A stretch of DNA of 63,225 nucleotides. Source: Spirochaetaceae bacterium. Lineage in GTDB: Bacteria; Spirochaetota; Spirochaetia; SZUA-6; Bin103. The position numbers and the translations under genes were made by a program. The DNA lies in assembly GCA_028820215.1 (NCBI GenBank), contig JAPPKD010000323.1, positions 1-63,225 of the forward strand, in the 5' to 3' direction. The notes under the pieces were generated by a model. That model was not told where the DNA came from and ran no database searches. It saw only the letters and a program-made list of their open reading frames with translations. Below, in pieces: positions 44,729 through 56,345 of this stretch (positions within the stretch are counted from its first letter, which is position 1; each line of letters begins with the position of its first letter).

Positions 44729-46162
44729 TCAGTCCCCGAGCACCCAGAGGTCCTTGCCGCCGCCGCCCTGGCTGGAGTTCACCACGAGGCTGCCGCGGCG
44801 CAGCGCAACGCGGCAGAACGCGCCCGGCACGATGCGGGTGCGGCGGCCGTGCAGGATGAACGGGCGCAGGTCGACGTGGCGCGGCTCGAAGCGGCCGTCG
44901 ATCAGGCAGGGAGCGCGCGACAGCGCCAGGGTCGGCTGGGCAATGAAGTCGGCGGGATCGGCACGCACCTGGCGGGCATACTCGTCGCGCTCGCCCGGCG
45001 TGGCGTGCGGGCCGATCAGCATCCCGTAGCCGCCCGACTCCCCCACCCGCTTGAACACCAGGCGCTCGATGTTGTCCAGCGCGTACTCCAGATCCTCCGG
45101 ACGGCGGCACAGGTAGGTCTCGACATTGGCGATCAGCGGCTCTTCGCCGAGGTAGTAGCGGATCATGTCGGGCACGAACGCGTAGACGCTCTTGTCGTCC
45201 GCGACGCCGGTGCCCGGCGCGTTCGCGAGCGTCACGTTGCCGCGCCGGCAGGCGTCCATCAGGCCCGGCACGCCGAGCAGGGAGTCCGCGCGGAACTCCC
45301 GAGGGTCGATGAAGTCATCGTCCAGACGCCGGTAGATCACGTCGACGCGGCGCAGGGCGTCCGTCGTGCGCATATAGACGCAGCCGTCGCGCACCACCAG
45401 GTCGCGGCCCTCCACCAGCTCCGCGCCGAGCTCGCCGGCCAGGAACATGTGCTCGTAGAACGCGGAATTGTAGACCCCGGGCGTGAGCAGCGCGATCACG
45501 GGATCGGAACGGCCGGCGGGCGCCAGCTCGCGCAGCGTGGTCAGCAACACGCGCCCGTAGTGCTCGACCTCCCGCACGCGGGAGCTGCGGTAGAGGCGGC
45601 GGAAGTTCGCCTTGACGGCCTTGCGGTTGGCGATCATGTAGGAGACTCCGGACGGCACGCGGAGGTTGTCCTCCAGCACCCGGAAGCCGTCGGTGGTGCG
45701 CACCAGGTCGGTGCCGCAGATGGCGACCCAGGTCCCGTGGGGCGCCCGGAACCCGCGCATCTGCGCCCGGAATTGCGGGCAGCCGTACACCATGCCCGAC
45801 GGGACGACGCCGTCGGCCACGACGCGGGCGGTATCGTAGATGTCGGCGAGAAACAGGTTCAGCGCCTTCAGCCGCTGCGTGAGGCCCGCCTCCAGGTGCC
45901 GCCACTCATCCGCCGTAAGCACCCGCGGCACGCAGTCCACGGGGATGATCCGCTCCTCTGCCTCGGCGTCACCGTAGACGGTAAAGGTAATCCCTTCGGT
46001 GGAGAACGAGCGCGTCACCCGTTCCTGGATGCTCGCAAGCTCCTCGACGGGCAGGCGGCGAAGTTCCTCGTGGAGCGCCCGGAAGTGCTGGCGCGGCGAG
46101 CCGCCGGGCAGAAACATCTCGTCGTAACATGCCTGGTCGACATCGTAGGAGTTGAAGTCCAA
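44729..46162 (-). CDS. Circularly permuted ATP-grasp type 2 ligase (DUF404/DUF407)
   Basis: This 477-residue protein matches the circularly permuted ATP-grasp family: YDEMFLPGGSPRQHF near the N-terminus, PRVLTADEWRHLEAGLTQR, EDNLRVPSGVSYMIANR, LTPGVYNSAFYEHMFLA, and the C-terminal GGYGMLIGPHATP plus SSQGGGGKDLWVL. It is predicted to form amide bonds with ATP. No ATG fits; TTG 46162 gives the family-like start MDFNSYDVDQACYDEMF and has GGCAGGG about 9 bases upstream. It lies 23 bases after the PhyH gene and is followed by the alpha-E gene, the standard order. Confidence 0.9.
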   Translation of the reverse strand: MDFNSYDVDQACYDEMFLPGGSPRQHFRALHEELRRLPVEELASIQERVTRSFSTEGITFTVYGDAEAEERIIPVDCVPRVLTADEWRHLEAGLTQRLKALNLFLADIYDTARVVADGVVPSGMVYGCPQFRAQMRGFRAPHGTWVAICGTDLVRTTDGFRVLEDNLRVPSGVSYMIANRKAVKANFRRLYRSSRVREVEHYGRVLLTTLRELAPAGRSDPVIALLTPGVYNSAFYEHMFLAGELGAELVEGRDLVVRDGCVYMRTTDALRRVDVIYRRLDDDFIDPREFRADSLLGVPGLMDACRRGNVTLANAPGTGVADDKSVYAFVPDMIRYYLGEEPLIANVETYLCRRPEDLEYALDNIERLVFKRVGESGGYGMLIGPHATPGERDEYARQVRADPADFIAQPTLALSRAPCLIDGRFEPRHVDLRPFILHGRRTRIVPGAFCRVALRRGSLVVNSSQGGGGKDLWVLGD

Positions 46163-46185
46163 CGCCGAGCCCTGCCTCGTGCGCG

Positions 46186-47064
46186 CTACGATGACGCAAG
46201 CAGCCGGTCGTCGCTGCGGATGTCGAGCGGCCAGTCCCGCCAGTAGTAGCGCAGGGGATCGTCGGCCGCCCAGCCGGCGTAGATCTCCTCCCAGACCGTC
46301 CACCCCATGTGCGGCATCAGCGAGTAGTGGTGCACGGGCGTGCTGCGGCCCTGATAGCGAAAGTCGCAGGAGAACCTGATCCGGTCGGGCGACCGGTTGT
46401 CGCGCGCCTGGTGGACGGTCAGGCTGTGGAACAGCAGCACGTCGCCGCACCGCATGGGGCTCCAGCGCCACGCCACATCGCCGGCCGTCTCAAAGTAGAT
46501 CGTGCCGGCCTCCACCGGGTGCAGGCCGGCCCGATGGGACCCTGGGGCGACTGCCAGGCCGCCGAGCTGTTCCGGGCAGTCGCCGAGCGGGATCCAGGCG
46601 GTCCACACCTCCGGCGACGCCTTGATCGGCCGGTGGTCCTGATGGGGCGCCGTGGTGATGGACGGTCGGCTCGGGAATACCGTCCTGACGATGTTGCGCG
46701 GATGCGCCAGCACCGACTCGCCAAGCACCGTCTCCAGAGCGCCGATCAGCTCCGGACGGACCGCGAGCGCGTGCACGGCGCGCAGGCGCAGCAGGTCGTT
46801 GTAGTAGGCCCGATATTCCGGTGTGGGGTTGCTCTCGTGCACGAAGGCACTCTGCTCGGCGACGGCGTCACCGGTCGGCGCCCCGCGCCGGAGCAGGCCA
46901 TGGTGCGCGGCGACGGCCGTGACCTCCTTCCTCACGGTCAGCACCGCCTCCGCGGGGAGCAACCCCGGAAGGGACAGATAGCCGTCCTCCCGCGCCGCGT
47001 CCGCCCAACCGTCTTCGGCCACGGTGCGAAACGGCGTCACGGCCGTCATCGCCGCCATGCTCAT
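46186..47064 (-). CDS. Phytanoyl-CoA dioxygenase family protein (PhyH, copy 1)
   Basis: This 292-residue Fe(II)/2-oxoglutarate dioxygenase has the metal motif HQD (TAPHQDHRPIKA, near residues 141-143) and a distal histidine in LLFHSLTVHQA with the 2-oxoglutarate arginine in PDRIRFSCDFRYQ. Such bacterial proteins hydroxylate small secondary metabolites, amino acids or lipids; substrates are rarely known. It lies between a Gfo/Idh/MocA oxidoreductase gene upstream (16-base gap) and the ATP-grasp gene, so the four may be co-transcribed. It is not closely similar to the other two PhyH proteins of the window. Confidence 0.9.
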   Translation of the reverse strand: MSMAAMTAVTPFRTVAEDGWADAAREDGYLSLPGLLPAEAVLTVRKEVTAVAAHHGLLRRGAPTGDAVAEQSAFVHESNPTPEYRAYYNDLLRLRAVHALAVRPELIGALETVLGESVLAHPRNIVRTVFPSRPSITTAPHQDHRPIKASPEVWTAWIPLGDCPEQLGGLAVAPGSHRAGLHPVEAGTIYFETAGDVAWRWSPMRCGDVLLFHSLTVHQARDNRSPDRIRFSCDFRYQGRSTPVHHYSLMPHMGWTVWEEIYAGWAADDPLRYYWRDWPLDIRSDDRLLASS

Positions 47065-47080
47065 ACCGTGCTCCCTCCGC

Positions 47081-48100
47081 TCAGGCGTTCCAGACCGACT
47101 CCCACGCCCCGCTCCGTGCCGAGCGGTAGAGCGCGAGGGCGGTCCGCATCTCTCCCAGCGCCTTCTCCGGAGGCGCCACCGGCGGCTTGCCGTCCAGCAC
47201 CAGCGCCGCGAAGTCCTCGAGTTCCGGCTTGAACGAGTGAAAGTAGCCGTGATCGCCCGGCAGTGCCTGTCCCTGCGGATGATCTTCGTCGTACAGCTCG
47301 ACGCCGCCGCCCTCGAAACCGCCGCGGATCAGCACCTCGCCCTTCGTGCCCATCACGCGAAACCACGGCATGTCCGACAGGTTCGCCGGCGACGTCAGCG
47401 CCAGGAACGATGCGATCACGCCCGACTCGAAGCGCAGCAACGCCTGCGCGAGCGACTCGCCGTCCATCCCCCCGATCGGCCTGCCGGTGCTGCCGACGAC
47501 TGCGTCGATCTCTCCCAGCCAGACGCGCAGCGGCCTGATCCAGTGCGCGCCGCCGTCGATGACCACGCCGCCGCCGGTGCGCTGCAGGTCGAAGCGCCAG
47601 GGACGGTTCCCTGGATACCAGAACGGATCGAACCGGCATTCGAACGCGGCCTGCGCGGCGATCACTTCCCCTATGGCGCCGTCCCGGAGCAGGCGTTCGA
47701 CCGCCACCACGTCCGGCCAGTACTGGGAGTTCTCGCCGACCATGAACGCCTGATCGGCCGCGGTGCCGGTGGCAAGCACGCGCTCGGCCGCGGTCAGGTC
47801 CTGCGCGATCGGCTTCTCCAGGAGCACATGCTTGCCCAACGCGAGGGCCTGCTCGGTCAGCGCCTCGTGCAGGTCGTGGGGCGTCATGATGTCCACGGCG
47901 TCGAAATCGACCGTCGCTGCCGCCTCCTCGATGGTCGCGAACGCGCCGACGCCGTACTCCTCGGCCAGCGACTCGGCGGCTTCTCGCTTGGGATCGATCG
48001 CCGCCGTGATCTCGATGCGCTCGATGGAGCGGATAGCCCTGGCGTGGTAGCCGGCGATCGCGCCGCAGCCGACCAGGGCCAGCCGCACGCTGTCAGCCAT
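47081..48100 (-). CDS. Gfo/Idh/MocA-family oxidoreductase
   Basis: This 339-residue NAD(P)-dependent oxidoreductase acts on sugars or inositol-like compounds. The Rossmann motif is GCGAIAGYHARAI (11-23), the catalytic EKP is in LLEKPIAQDL near residue 95, and the C-terminal domain contains GGGVVIDGGAHWIRPLRVWL with D and H as expected. It is divergent from the GH20 gene across a 135-base gap. It starts the minus-strand run that continues with PhyH copy 1. Confidence 0.92.
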   Translation of the reverse strand: MADSVRLALVGCGAIAGYHARAIRSIERIEITAAIDPKREAAESLAEEYGVGAFATIEEAAATVDFDAVDIMTPHDLHEALTEQALALGKHVLLEKPIAQDLTAAERVLATGTAADQAFMVGENSQYWPDVVAVERLLRDGAIGEVIAAQAAFECRFDPFWYPGNRPWRFDLQRTGGGVVIDGGAHWIRPLRVWLGEIDAVVGSTGRPIGGMDGESLAQALLRFESGVIASFLALTSPANLSDMPWFRVMGTKGEVLIRGGFEGGGVELYDEDHPQGQALPGDHGYFHSFKPELEDFAALVLDGKPPVAPPEKALGEMRTALALYRSARSGAWESVWNA

Positions 48101-48235
48101 GGACCGATCGTGTCATCCGGGACTGGCGCGTGGCAACGGCCGAGATCAGCCGGTGCTCGGTCGACAGGGTCAGCCCCATGGTTCCAGGTGCGGAAATTGA
48201 AGCGCCACGGACACCGGCATAGTATCGGGGGCGCG

Positions 48236-49738
48236 ATGCCGACACCTCAGGGAGATGCGCTGCCGGTGATCCCGCGGCCGGCCGAGATGGTGAAGCAGGA
48301 GGGCGAGTGGCTGCTCGGCCACGAGCTGCACGTGAGCATCGCGGACGAGTCGCTCGCGGAGGTGGCCTCCCACCTCGCCGGCGAGCTGGACGCAGCCGGA
48401 AACTGCCGCACGTACGTCGCCGGCCCGGGGGCGGGCGCCGACGTACGCATCGTCGGATCCACCGAGCTGCCGGCCGAAGGCTACCGCCTGACGGTCGCCC
48501 CGGACGGCGTGGAGCTGGCCGCCGCGGCGCCCGCGGGGGCCTTCCACGGGGTGCAGACGCTGCTGCAGCTCGTCAGCGGCGCCACCCGCCGGCGGGTGCC
48601 CGCGGTGCGCATTGTCGACCGTCCCCGCTTCGGGTGGCGCGGTGTCATGCTGGACTGCGCCCGCCACTTCTTCCGGGCCGCGACGGTCAAGCGCTTCATC
48701 GACCTGGCGTCGCGCTTCAAGCTGAACCGCTTCCACTGGCACCTGACCGAGGACCAGGGCTGGCGTCTTCCCATCGACGGCTATCCCGATCTGCTGCGCG
48801 TCGGCAGCCGCCGCCGCGAATCGACAGGAGACGGCACCCCGCACGCCGGCGCCTTCACACCCGATGAGATACGCGACGTGATCCGCTACGCGCGGGCCAG
48901 GCACGTCACCGTCGTGCCGGAGGTCGAGCTGCCCGGCCACTGCGCCGCGGCCCTGGCCGCCTATCCGACCCTGTCCTGTACCGGCGGCCCGTTCGAGGTG
49001 GGCACGACCTGGGGGATCTACAAGGACGTCTACTGCGCCGGCAACGACGACGTGTTCGAGTTCCTGGAACGGGTGTGGGACGAGGTTCTGGATCTGTTTC
49101 CGAGCCCGTACGTGCACATCGGCGGGGACGAGGTCCCAAAGGATCGCTGGACGGCGTGCTCCAGGTGCCGGCGGCGCATGCACGACGAGGGCCTCTCCTC
49201 TCCGGAGGAGTTGCAGGCCTGGTTCGTACGCCGCGCCTGCCGCTACCTCCGCGAGCGCGGCCGCACGGTGATCGGCTGGGACGAGGTGCTGGAAGCGGAC
49301 GGTCCGGGCGGCGACACGGTGATCATGGCGTGGCGCGGGGCGGACCACGGCATCGAGGCGGCGCGGCGCGGCCACCGGGTGATCATGACGCCCAACCCCT
49401 CGACCTACCTCAATTACACCCCGTACGACCCGCCGCGGCCGCCGGGGCATCAGACGCGGCGGCTCTCCCTGGAGACCGCATACGCCTTCGACCCGGTGCC
49501 GGCCGAGCTCGACGAGCAGGAGGCAGGCAGGATCATGGGCTCACAGGCGTGCCTCTGGACGGAGTACGTGGAGACACAGGCCGACATCGACGAGCTCACC
49601 TGGCCGCGCCTGTGCGCGCTGGCCGAGGCGGCGTGGACCGCGAGCGAAGCGCACGACTGGTCGGACTTTCAGACCCGCCTCGCGGGGCAGGAGCCGCTGT
49701 TCGAGCAACTCGGCGTCGCGCGCACCGCCAATTGGTGA
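48236..49738 (+). CDS. GH20 beta-N-acetylhexosaminidase
   Basis: This 500-residue glycoside hydrolase family 20 enzyme releases terminal N-acetylhexosamine. The GH20b domain (about 1-125) precedes the catalytic barrel, which has RGVMLDCARHFF, FHWHLTEDQGWRL and the catalytic Asp-Glu pair in VHIGGDEVPKDRW; WTEYVETQADIDE near the end is also typical. There is no signal peptide, unusual for secreted chitobiases but common for cytoplasmic hexosaminidases acting on imported chito-oligosaccharides. ATG 48236 is the first in frame after the end of non-coding sequence. Confidence 0.94.
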   Translation: MPTPQGDALPVIPRPAEMVKQEGEWLLGHELHVSIADESLAEVASHLAGELDAAGNCRTYVAGPGAGADVRIVGSTELPAEGYRLTVAPDGVELAAAAPAGAFHGVQTLLQLVSGATRRRVPAVRIVDRPRFGWRGVMLDCARHFFRAATVKRFIDLASRFKLNRFHWHLTEDQGWRLPIDGYPDLLRVGSRRRESTGDGTPHAGAFTPDEIRDVIRYARARHVTVVPEVELPGHCAAALAAYPTLSCTGGPFEVGTTWGIYKDVYCAGNDDVFEFLERVWDEVLDLFPSPYVHIGGDEVPKDRWTACSRCRRRMHDEGLSSPEELQAWFVRRACRYLRERGRTVIGWDEVLEADGPGGDTVIMAWRGADHGIEAARRGHRVIMTPNPSTYLNYTPYDPPRPPGHQTRRLSLETAYAFDPVPAELDEQEAGRIMGSQACLWTEYVETQADIDELTWPRLCALAEAAWTASEAHDWSDFQTRLAGQEPLFEQLGVARTANW

Positions 49739-49753
49739 GAACGCGCCCGCCGG

Positions 49754-51100
49754 CTACCCTTCCAGGGACAGCAGGAAGGGGTTCTCCAGCGCCTCGACGA
49801 TCCAGCGCAGGAAGCGCACAGCGTCGGCGCCGTCGATCACGCGGTGGTCGTAGGAGAGCGAAAGCGGCAGCAGCAGCCGGGGCTTGAACTTCCCGTCGCG
49901 ATGCACCGGCGTGACGCGGGAGCGTGACATGCCGAGGATGGCCACCTCCGGGTGGTTGACGATCGGGGTGAACGACGTGCCGCCCAGGCCGCCCAAGTTG
50001 GTGATGGTGAAGCAGCCGCCCTGCATCTCTTCCAGGGTGAGCTTTCCGGCGCGCGCGCGCGCGGCCACCTCGCCGATCTCGACCGAAAGCTCGGTCACGT
50101 TCTTGCGGTCGGCGTCGCGGATCACCGGTACCAGCAGACCCCGGTCGGTGTCGACCGCCACGCCCACGTGGGTGTAGCGCTTGAGGATCACTTCGCGGCT
50201 GGCCATGTCGACGCTGGACGCGAAGCGGGGAAAGACCCGCAGGGCGCCGGCCACCACCCGCACCGCGATCGCGGTCATGGTGAGCTTGCCGCCCGCCTCC
50301 TGCACGCGCGGGCCGAAGCGCTTGCGGAGCTGCTCCAGGTCGGTCACGTCGGCATCGTCGTGCTGGGTGACGTGCGGGATGGTCGTCCACGAGGTGGACA
50401 GGTGCACGGCCGTGGTACGGCGGATGCCGCTCATCGGCTCGCGCTCCACCGCTCCCCAGCGGCTGAAGTCGGGCAGCGGCGGCGGGGCCGCCGGGCCTCC
50501 GCCCGAGGCTGCCGCCTCCAGCAACGAACGCGCGGTGCGCACCACGTCGCCGGACAGAATGCGGCCGCCGTTGCCGGTGCCCTGCACCGAGGTGATGTCG
50601 ACGCCCAGTTCGCGCGCGAAACGGCGGGTGTTCGGAGTGGCCGGGATCGGCCACTCCGGCAGGTTGAACTCGTCGGCCGGCGCCGGCGCGGAGGGCGCTC
50701 GAACAGCCGGGGCCGGCGGCGTCACGGGTGGAGCCGGGGCCGGGGACGGCGGCGGTGCGGCGACGGCCGCAGGCTCCGCAGCGGGTGCCGATGCAGCCGC
50801 GGCTGGCGGCGCGGCAGCGGGTTCCTCGGCAGGAGCAGCGGCCGGATCTCCGTCCGGTTCGCCACCCGGTTCGATGGTGGCGATCACCTGCCCGACGGCG
50901 ACGGTGTCGCCTGCCTTGACCGGCAGCGAGGCGACGACACCGGACTCGGTGGCCGGCACCTCGATCACGGCCTTGTCGGTCTCCAGCTCGATCAGCGGCG
51001 CATCCGCCGCCACCGTGTCTCCCGGGGCGGCCAGGACGCCGGCTACCGTGCCGGAGTCGACCCCCTCGCCCAGTACGGGCAACGTGATCTCTATCGCCAT
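49754..51100 (-). CDS. aceF: Pyruvate dehydrogenase E2, dihydrolipoamide acetyltransferase
   Basis: This 448-residue E2 has one lipoyl domain (lipoylated lysine in ELETDKAVIEVPA, about residue 42), a long Ala/Pro linker (80-150), a subunit-binding domain (TPNTRRFARELGVDI ... GTGNGGRILSGDV) and the catalytic acyltransferase domain with SYDHRVIDGADAVRF (H and D active site). It moves acetyl groups to CoA. It follows aceE by 14 bases, so both form one operon. A single lipoyl domain instead of the three in E. coli is common. No E3 (lpd) gene is near. Confidence 0.95.
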   Translation of the reverse strand: MAIEITLPVLGEGVDSGTVAGVLAAPGDTVAADAPLIELETDKAVIEVPATESGVVASLPVKAGDTVAVGQVIATIEPGGEPDGDPAAAPAEEPAAAPPAAAASAPAAEPAAVAAPPPSPAPAPPVTPPAPAVRAPSAPAPADEFNLPEWPIPATPNTRRFARELGVDITSVQGTGNGGRILSGDVVRTARSLLEAAASGGGPAAPPPLPDFSRWGAVEREPMSGIRRTTAVHLSTSWTTIPHVTQHDDADVTDLEQLRKRFGPRVQEAGGKLTMTAIAVRVVAGALRVFPRFASSVDMASREVILKRYTHVGVAVDTDRGLLVPVIRDADRKNVTELSVEIGEVAARARAGKLTLEEMQGGCFTITNLGGLGGTSFTPIVNHPEVAILGMSRSRVTPVHRDGKFKPRLLLPLSLSYDHRVIDGADAVRFLRWIVEALENPFLLSLEG

Positions 51101-51114
51101 CTCACCGATCCATC

Positions 51115-53925
<2,811 letters not shown>

Positions 53926-54029
53926 CGGAAAGATAGCCCAAACAGACGCCCGATTCCACCATCCCGCCGGACCGGACCGGCAGCGGCCGCCTTGCCGGGG
54001 CAGGGTCCGCCGATCTACGTTGAGGCGTC

Positions 54030-54881
54030 ATGCGCACGTGGAACGGCCTGAACGTCGACGACCGCGACTGGTCCGCCTTGAGCGAAGGGGAGCGCATCCG
54101 GCAGATCGAGCTGGAGGGCTACCTGATCGTCCCCGACATCCTCTCACCCGAGCATCTGGAGACGCTGCGCGCCGAGACCGACACGCTGCCCACGGAGGGC
54201 CGGGACTACAGCGAACGGCAGCGCGGCTGCAGCCGGGTGCACCTGCGCAGCCCCGTCCTGGCCGAACTGGTGACCCACGGGCCGACGCTGGGCCTGCTGG
54301 AGCGGTTGTTCGGCGACCGCATTCTGTGCCTGCACAACGTCACCTACGACTGCTCCGAGCCCGGCACGCCGGGGATCAGCCTGCACACCGACGGCCAGCC
54401 GTACGGTTCCACGATCTTCGGCTACGAGGGGAGCTGTCCGATCACGGTGCGCGTCCTCTACTACCTGGACGATCTGACCATGGACGTGTCGCCGTTCCGG
54501 GTGATCCCGCGTTCGCACGTGTGCATGCACGCCGATGCCCACCCGTACAAGCGCTACACCACTCATCCGGAGCAGGTGGTGGTCCCGTGCCGGGCGGGCT
54601 CCGCGCTGTTCCTCAACCACCGCACGTTCCACGGCACGCTGCCCAACACCGGCACGCGTGCGCGGCGCATGGTCGCGATCGCCTACCGGCCGGCCTGGGC
54701 GGGACCGATCGCCGAGGTTCCCATGGCCACCGAGGAGGAGCTGGCCACGCTCCCCGCGTCGGTGCGGCCCTACTTCAGCGACTCGAACGCCCGCGAGTTC
54801 GACTTCGCGGTGGGCAACAAGCCCGAGGGCATGGCTGACAACGCGCCGGGGATGGCCCCCAGCCGCTGGTCACGCACCTGA
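54030..54881 (+). CDS. Phytanoyl-CoA dioxygenase family protein (PhyH, copy 2)
   Basis: This 283-residue Fe(II)/2-oxoglutarate dioxygenase has the HxD pair in SLHTDGQPYGST and the distal histidine and arginine in LFLNHRTFHGTLPNTGTRAR. FRVIPRSHVCMH is the usual turn before the distal strand. It ends inside the SelA-like gene (12-base convergent overlap) and starts 104 bases from the aceE start on the opposite strand. No partner enzyme reveals the substrate. Confidence 0.9.
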   Translation: MRTWNGLNVDDRDWSALSEGERIRQIELEGYLIVPDILSPEHLETLRAETDTLPTEGRDYSERQRGCSRVHLRSPVLAELVTHGPTLGLLERLFGDRILCLHNVTYDCSEPGTPGISLHTDGQPYGSTIFGYEGSCPITVRVLYYLDDLTMDVSPFRVIPRSHVCMHADAHPYKRYTTHPEQVVVPCRAGSALFLNHRTFHGTLPNTGTRARRMVAIAYRPAWAGPIAEVPMATEEELATLPASVRPYFSDSNAREFDFAVGNKPEGMADNAPGMAPSRWSRT

Positions 54882-56345
54882 GGCCGCACGGCGCGCCGTC
54901 CAGGTCACGCTGCCCGCGCCGAAGCCGTCCACGAGCTGCTCTCCCAGCCTGAGCGTGCCGGCCATGGTCCCCGCGACCGCGTCGAAGATGCCCTCGAAGC
55001 GATAGGTCAGCCGGGCGCCCTCGGTGGCCAGCACACTGTCGAGCACCACTGCGTCGCCGTCGATCTGGCCGGACAGCTCGCCCGCCGCCCGCGTCCCGCG
55101 GTGCCGGCCGCAGAAACCGTTTCCGCCGGTCGAGCCGGTCAGACTGAACCGGTGCCGGGCGCAGCCCGAGACGAAGCGGACGTCCACCTCCCACTCGCCG
55201 TCGATGCCGTCCGCCGGCGGCTCGACCGGACGCGGCTCCGTTGCGCCGCCGAGGATCTCCGCCAGCCGGCGGGCGGCCACCTCCGCGTCCCCTTCGACCA
55301 TCGACACCGGCCGGACCATGAACTCGCAGCCGTCGCCCTCGGCATGCGACAGGATCGGCGGCGAGCCGGCGCGCAGGGCCGCTCCCATCTGGCCGGCGGT
55401 CAGCGGCACCCGACCCGCGTCCCACGAGACCACCAGGATCGGGTACGGGCTGCGGCCGCCCGACTCACGCACCTCCGTGCGGACGCCCCCGACGGGGGCG
55501 AGAGCGTCGGCGATCCGCCGGTACCATCCGCGCCAGCGCCCGAATTCCGCGTCCAGGTCGCGGCCGTCAGCCAGGTGCTCGACCGCCGCCAGCATGCCGG
55601 CGATCTCCTCCTTGCTGACCTTCATCATGCGGCCGAAGGTCCCGTGCGGGGCACAGTGCATCCACGCGGCCTGCACGAGGTCCTCGCGGCCCAGCAGGAG
55701 TCCTGCGCCCTGCGGTCCCTGCAGGACCTTGCCGCCCGAGTAGCAGACCAGGTCGGCGCCGGCATCCAGCCAGCGGTTCGGCACCGCCGGCAGCTCGGCC
55801 GCCGCGTCGATCACCACCGGCGCCCCATGCTGCCGGCCGGCAGCGGCCAGATCCTCCACCGTCACGGACTGGGCGGCAGCCGCGCCGGCCCACATCGCCA
55901 CAAGCGCGGTGCGCGGGCCGGCCGCCGCGCGCAACTGGGCGGCGGAGTCCACCGGGATCAGCCGCACGCCGACCGCGCGGATGGTCTGGTCGAACACGGT
56001 GCGTGACTGCACCGGCATGACCACCTCGTCGCGCATGCCGTCCAGGTCGGGAAGCTGAACCGCGCGCTCGGGGTCGCCGCCGGCCACGCACGCGCAGGTG
56101 GCCGCGGTGAGCGCGCCGGCCGCGCCGCTGGTGACCAGCGCCGCGGGAACGTCGAGCAGCCCGGCGATCCGCTCGCCGGCCCGCGCCATGAGCTCGTCGA
56201 TGACCACCGAGCCGTCCGCCGCCTCGGCCATCGCCCGGCGCACCTCCGGCAGCATGGGCGCGCCGCCGTGGATGGACTCGGTGGCCGTCAGGTCGATGTA
56301 GGTCCGAACCCCGAGCCGGGCATAGATGCCGCGGCTATCCGTCAC
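54870..56345 (-). CDS. SelA-like PLP enzyme with extra C-terminal beta domain
   Basis: This 491-residue protein has a fold type I PLP core of the SelA/D-glucosaminate-6-phosphate ammonia-lyase group: PLP lysine K206 in CYSGGKVLQGPQGAG, D180 in VVIDAAAELP, and the start ARLGVRTYIDLTATES. Residues about 395-491 form an added small beta domain (GEWEVDVRFVSGCARHRFSL ... LTYRFEGIFDAVAGTMAGTL). Start is GTG 56345, overlapping the end of the DUF3179 gene by 11 bases. SelA itself is unlikely because that needs no such domain; an amino-sugar acid lyase or aldolase is more plausible. Confidence 0.85.
   Translation of the reverse strand: MTDSRGIYARLGVRTYIDLTATESIHGGAPMLPEVRRAMAEAADGSVVIDELMARAGERIAGLLDVPAALVTSGAAGALTAATCACVAGGDPERAVQLPDLDGMRDEVVMPVQSRTVFDQTIRAVGVRLIPVDSAAQLRAAAGPRTALVAMWAGAAAAQSVTVEDLAAAGRQHGAPVVIDAAAELPAVPNRWLDAGADLVCYSGGKVLQGPQGAGLLLGREDLVQAAWMHCAPHGTFGRMMKVSKEEIAGMLAAVEHLADGRDLDAEFGRWRGWYRRIADALAPVGGVRTEVRESGGRSPYPILVVSWDAGRVPLTAGQMGAALRAGSPPILSHAEGDGCEFMVRPVSMVEGDAEVAARRLAEILGGATEPRPVEPPADGIDGEWEVDVRFVSGCARHRFSLTGSTGGNGFCGRHRGTRAAGELSGQIDGDAVVLDSVLATEGARLTYRFEGIFDAVAGTMAGTLRLGEQLVDGFGAGSVTWTARRAASGA

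Noticed and set aside
47024..48235. Upstream open extension of the GH20 gene
   Set aside because: It is antisense to the Gfo/Idh/MocA gene; the GH20 N-terminal domain begins at ATG 48236.
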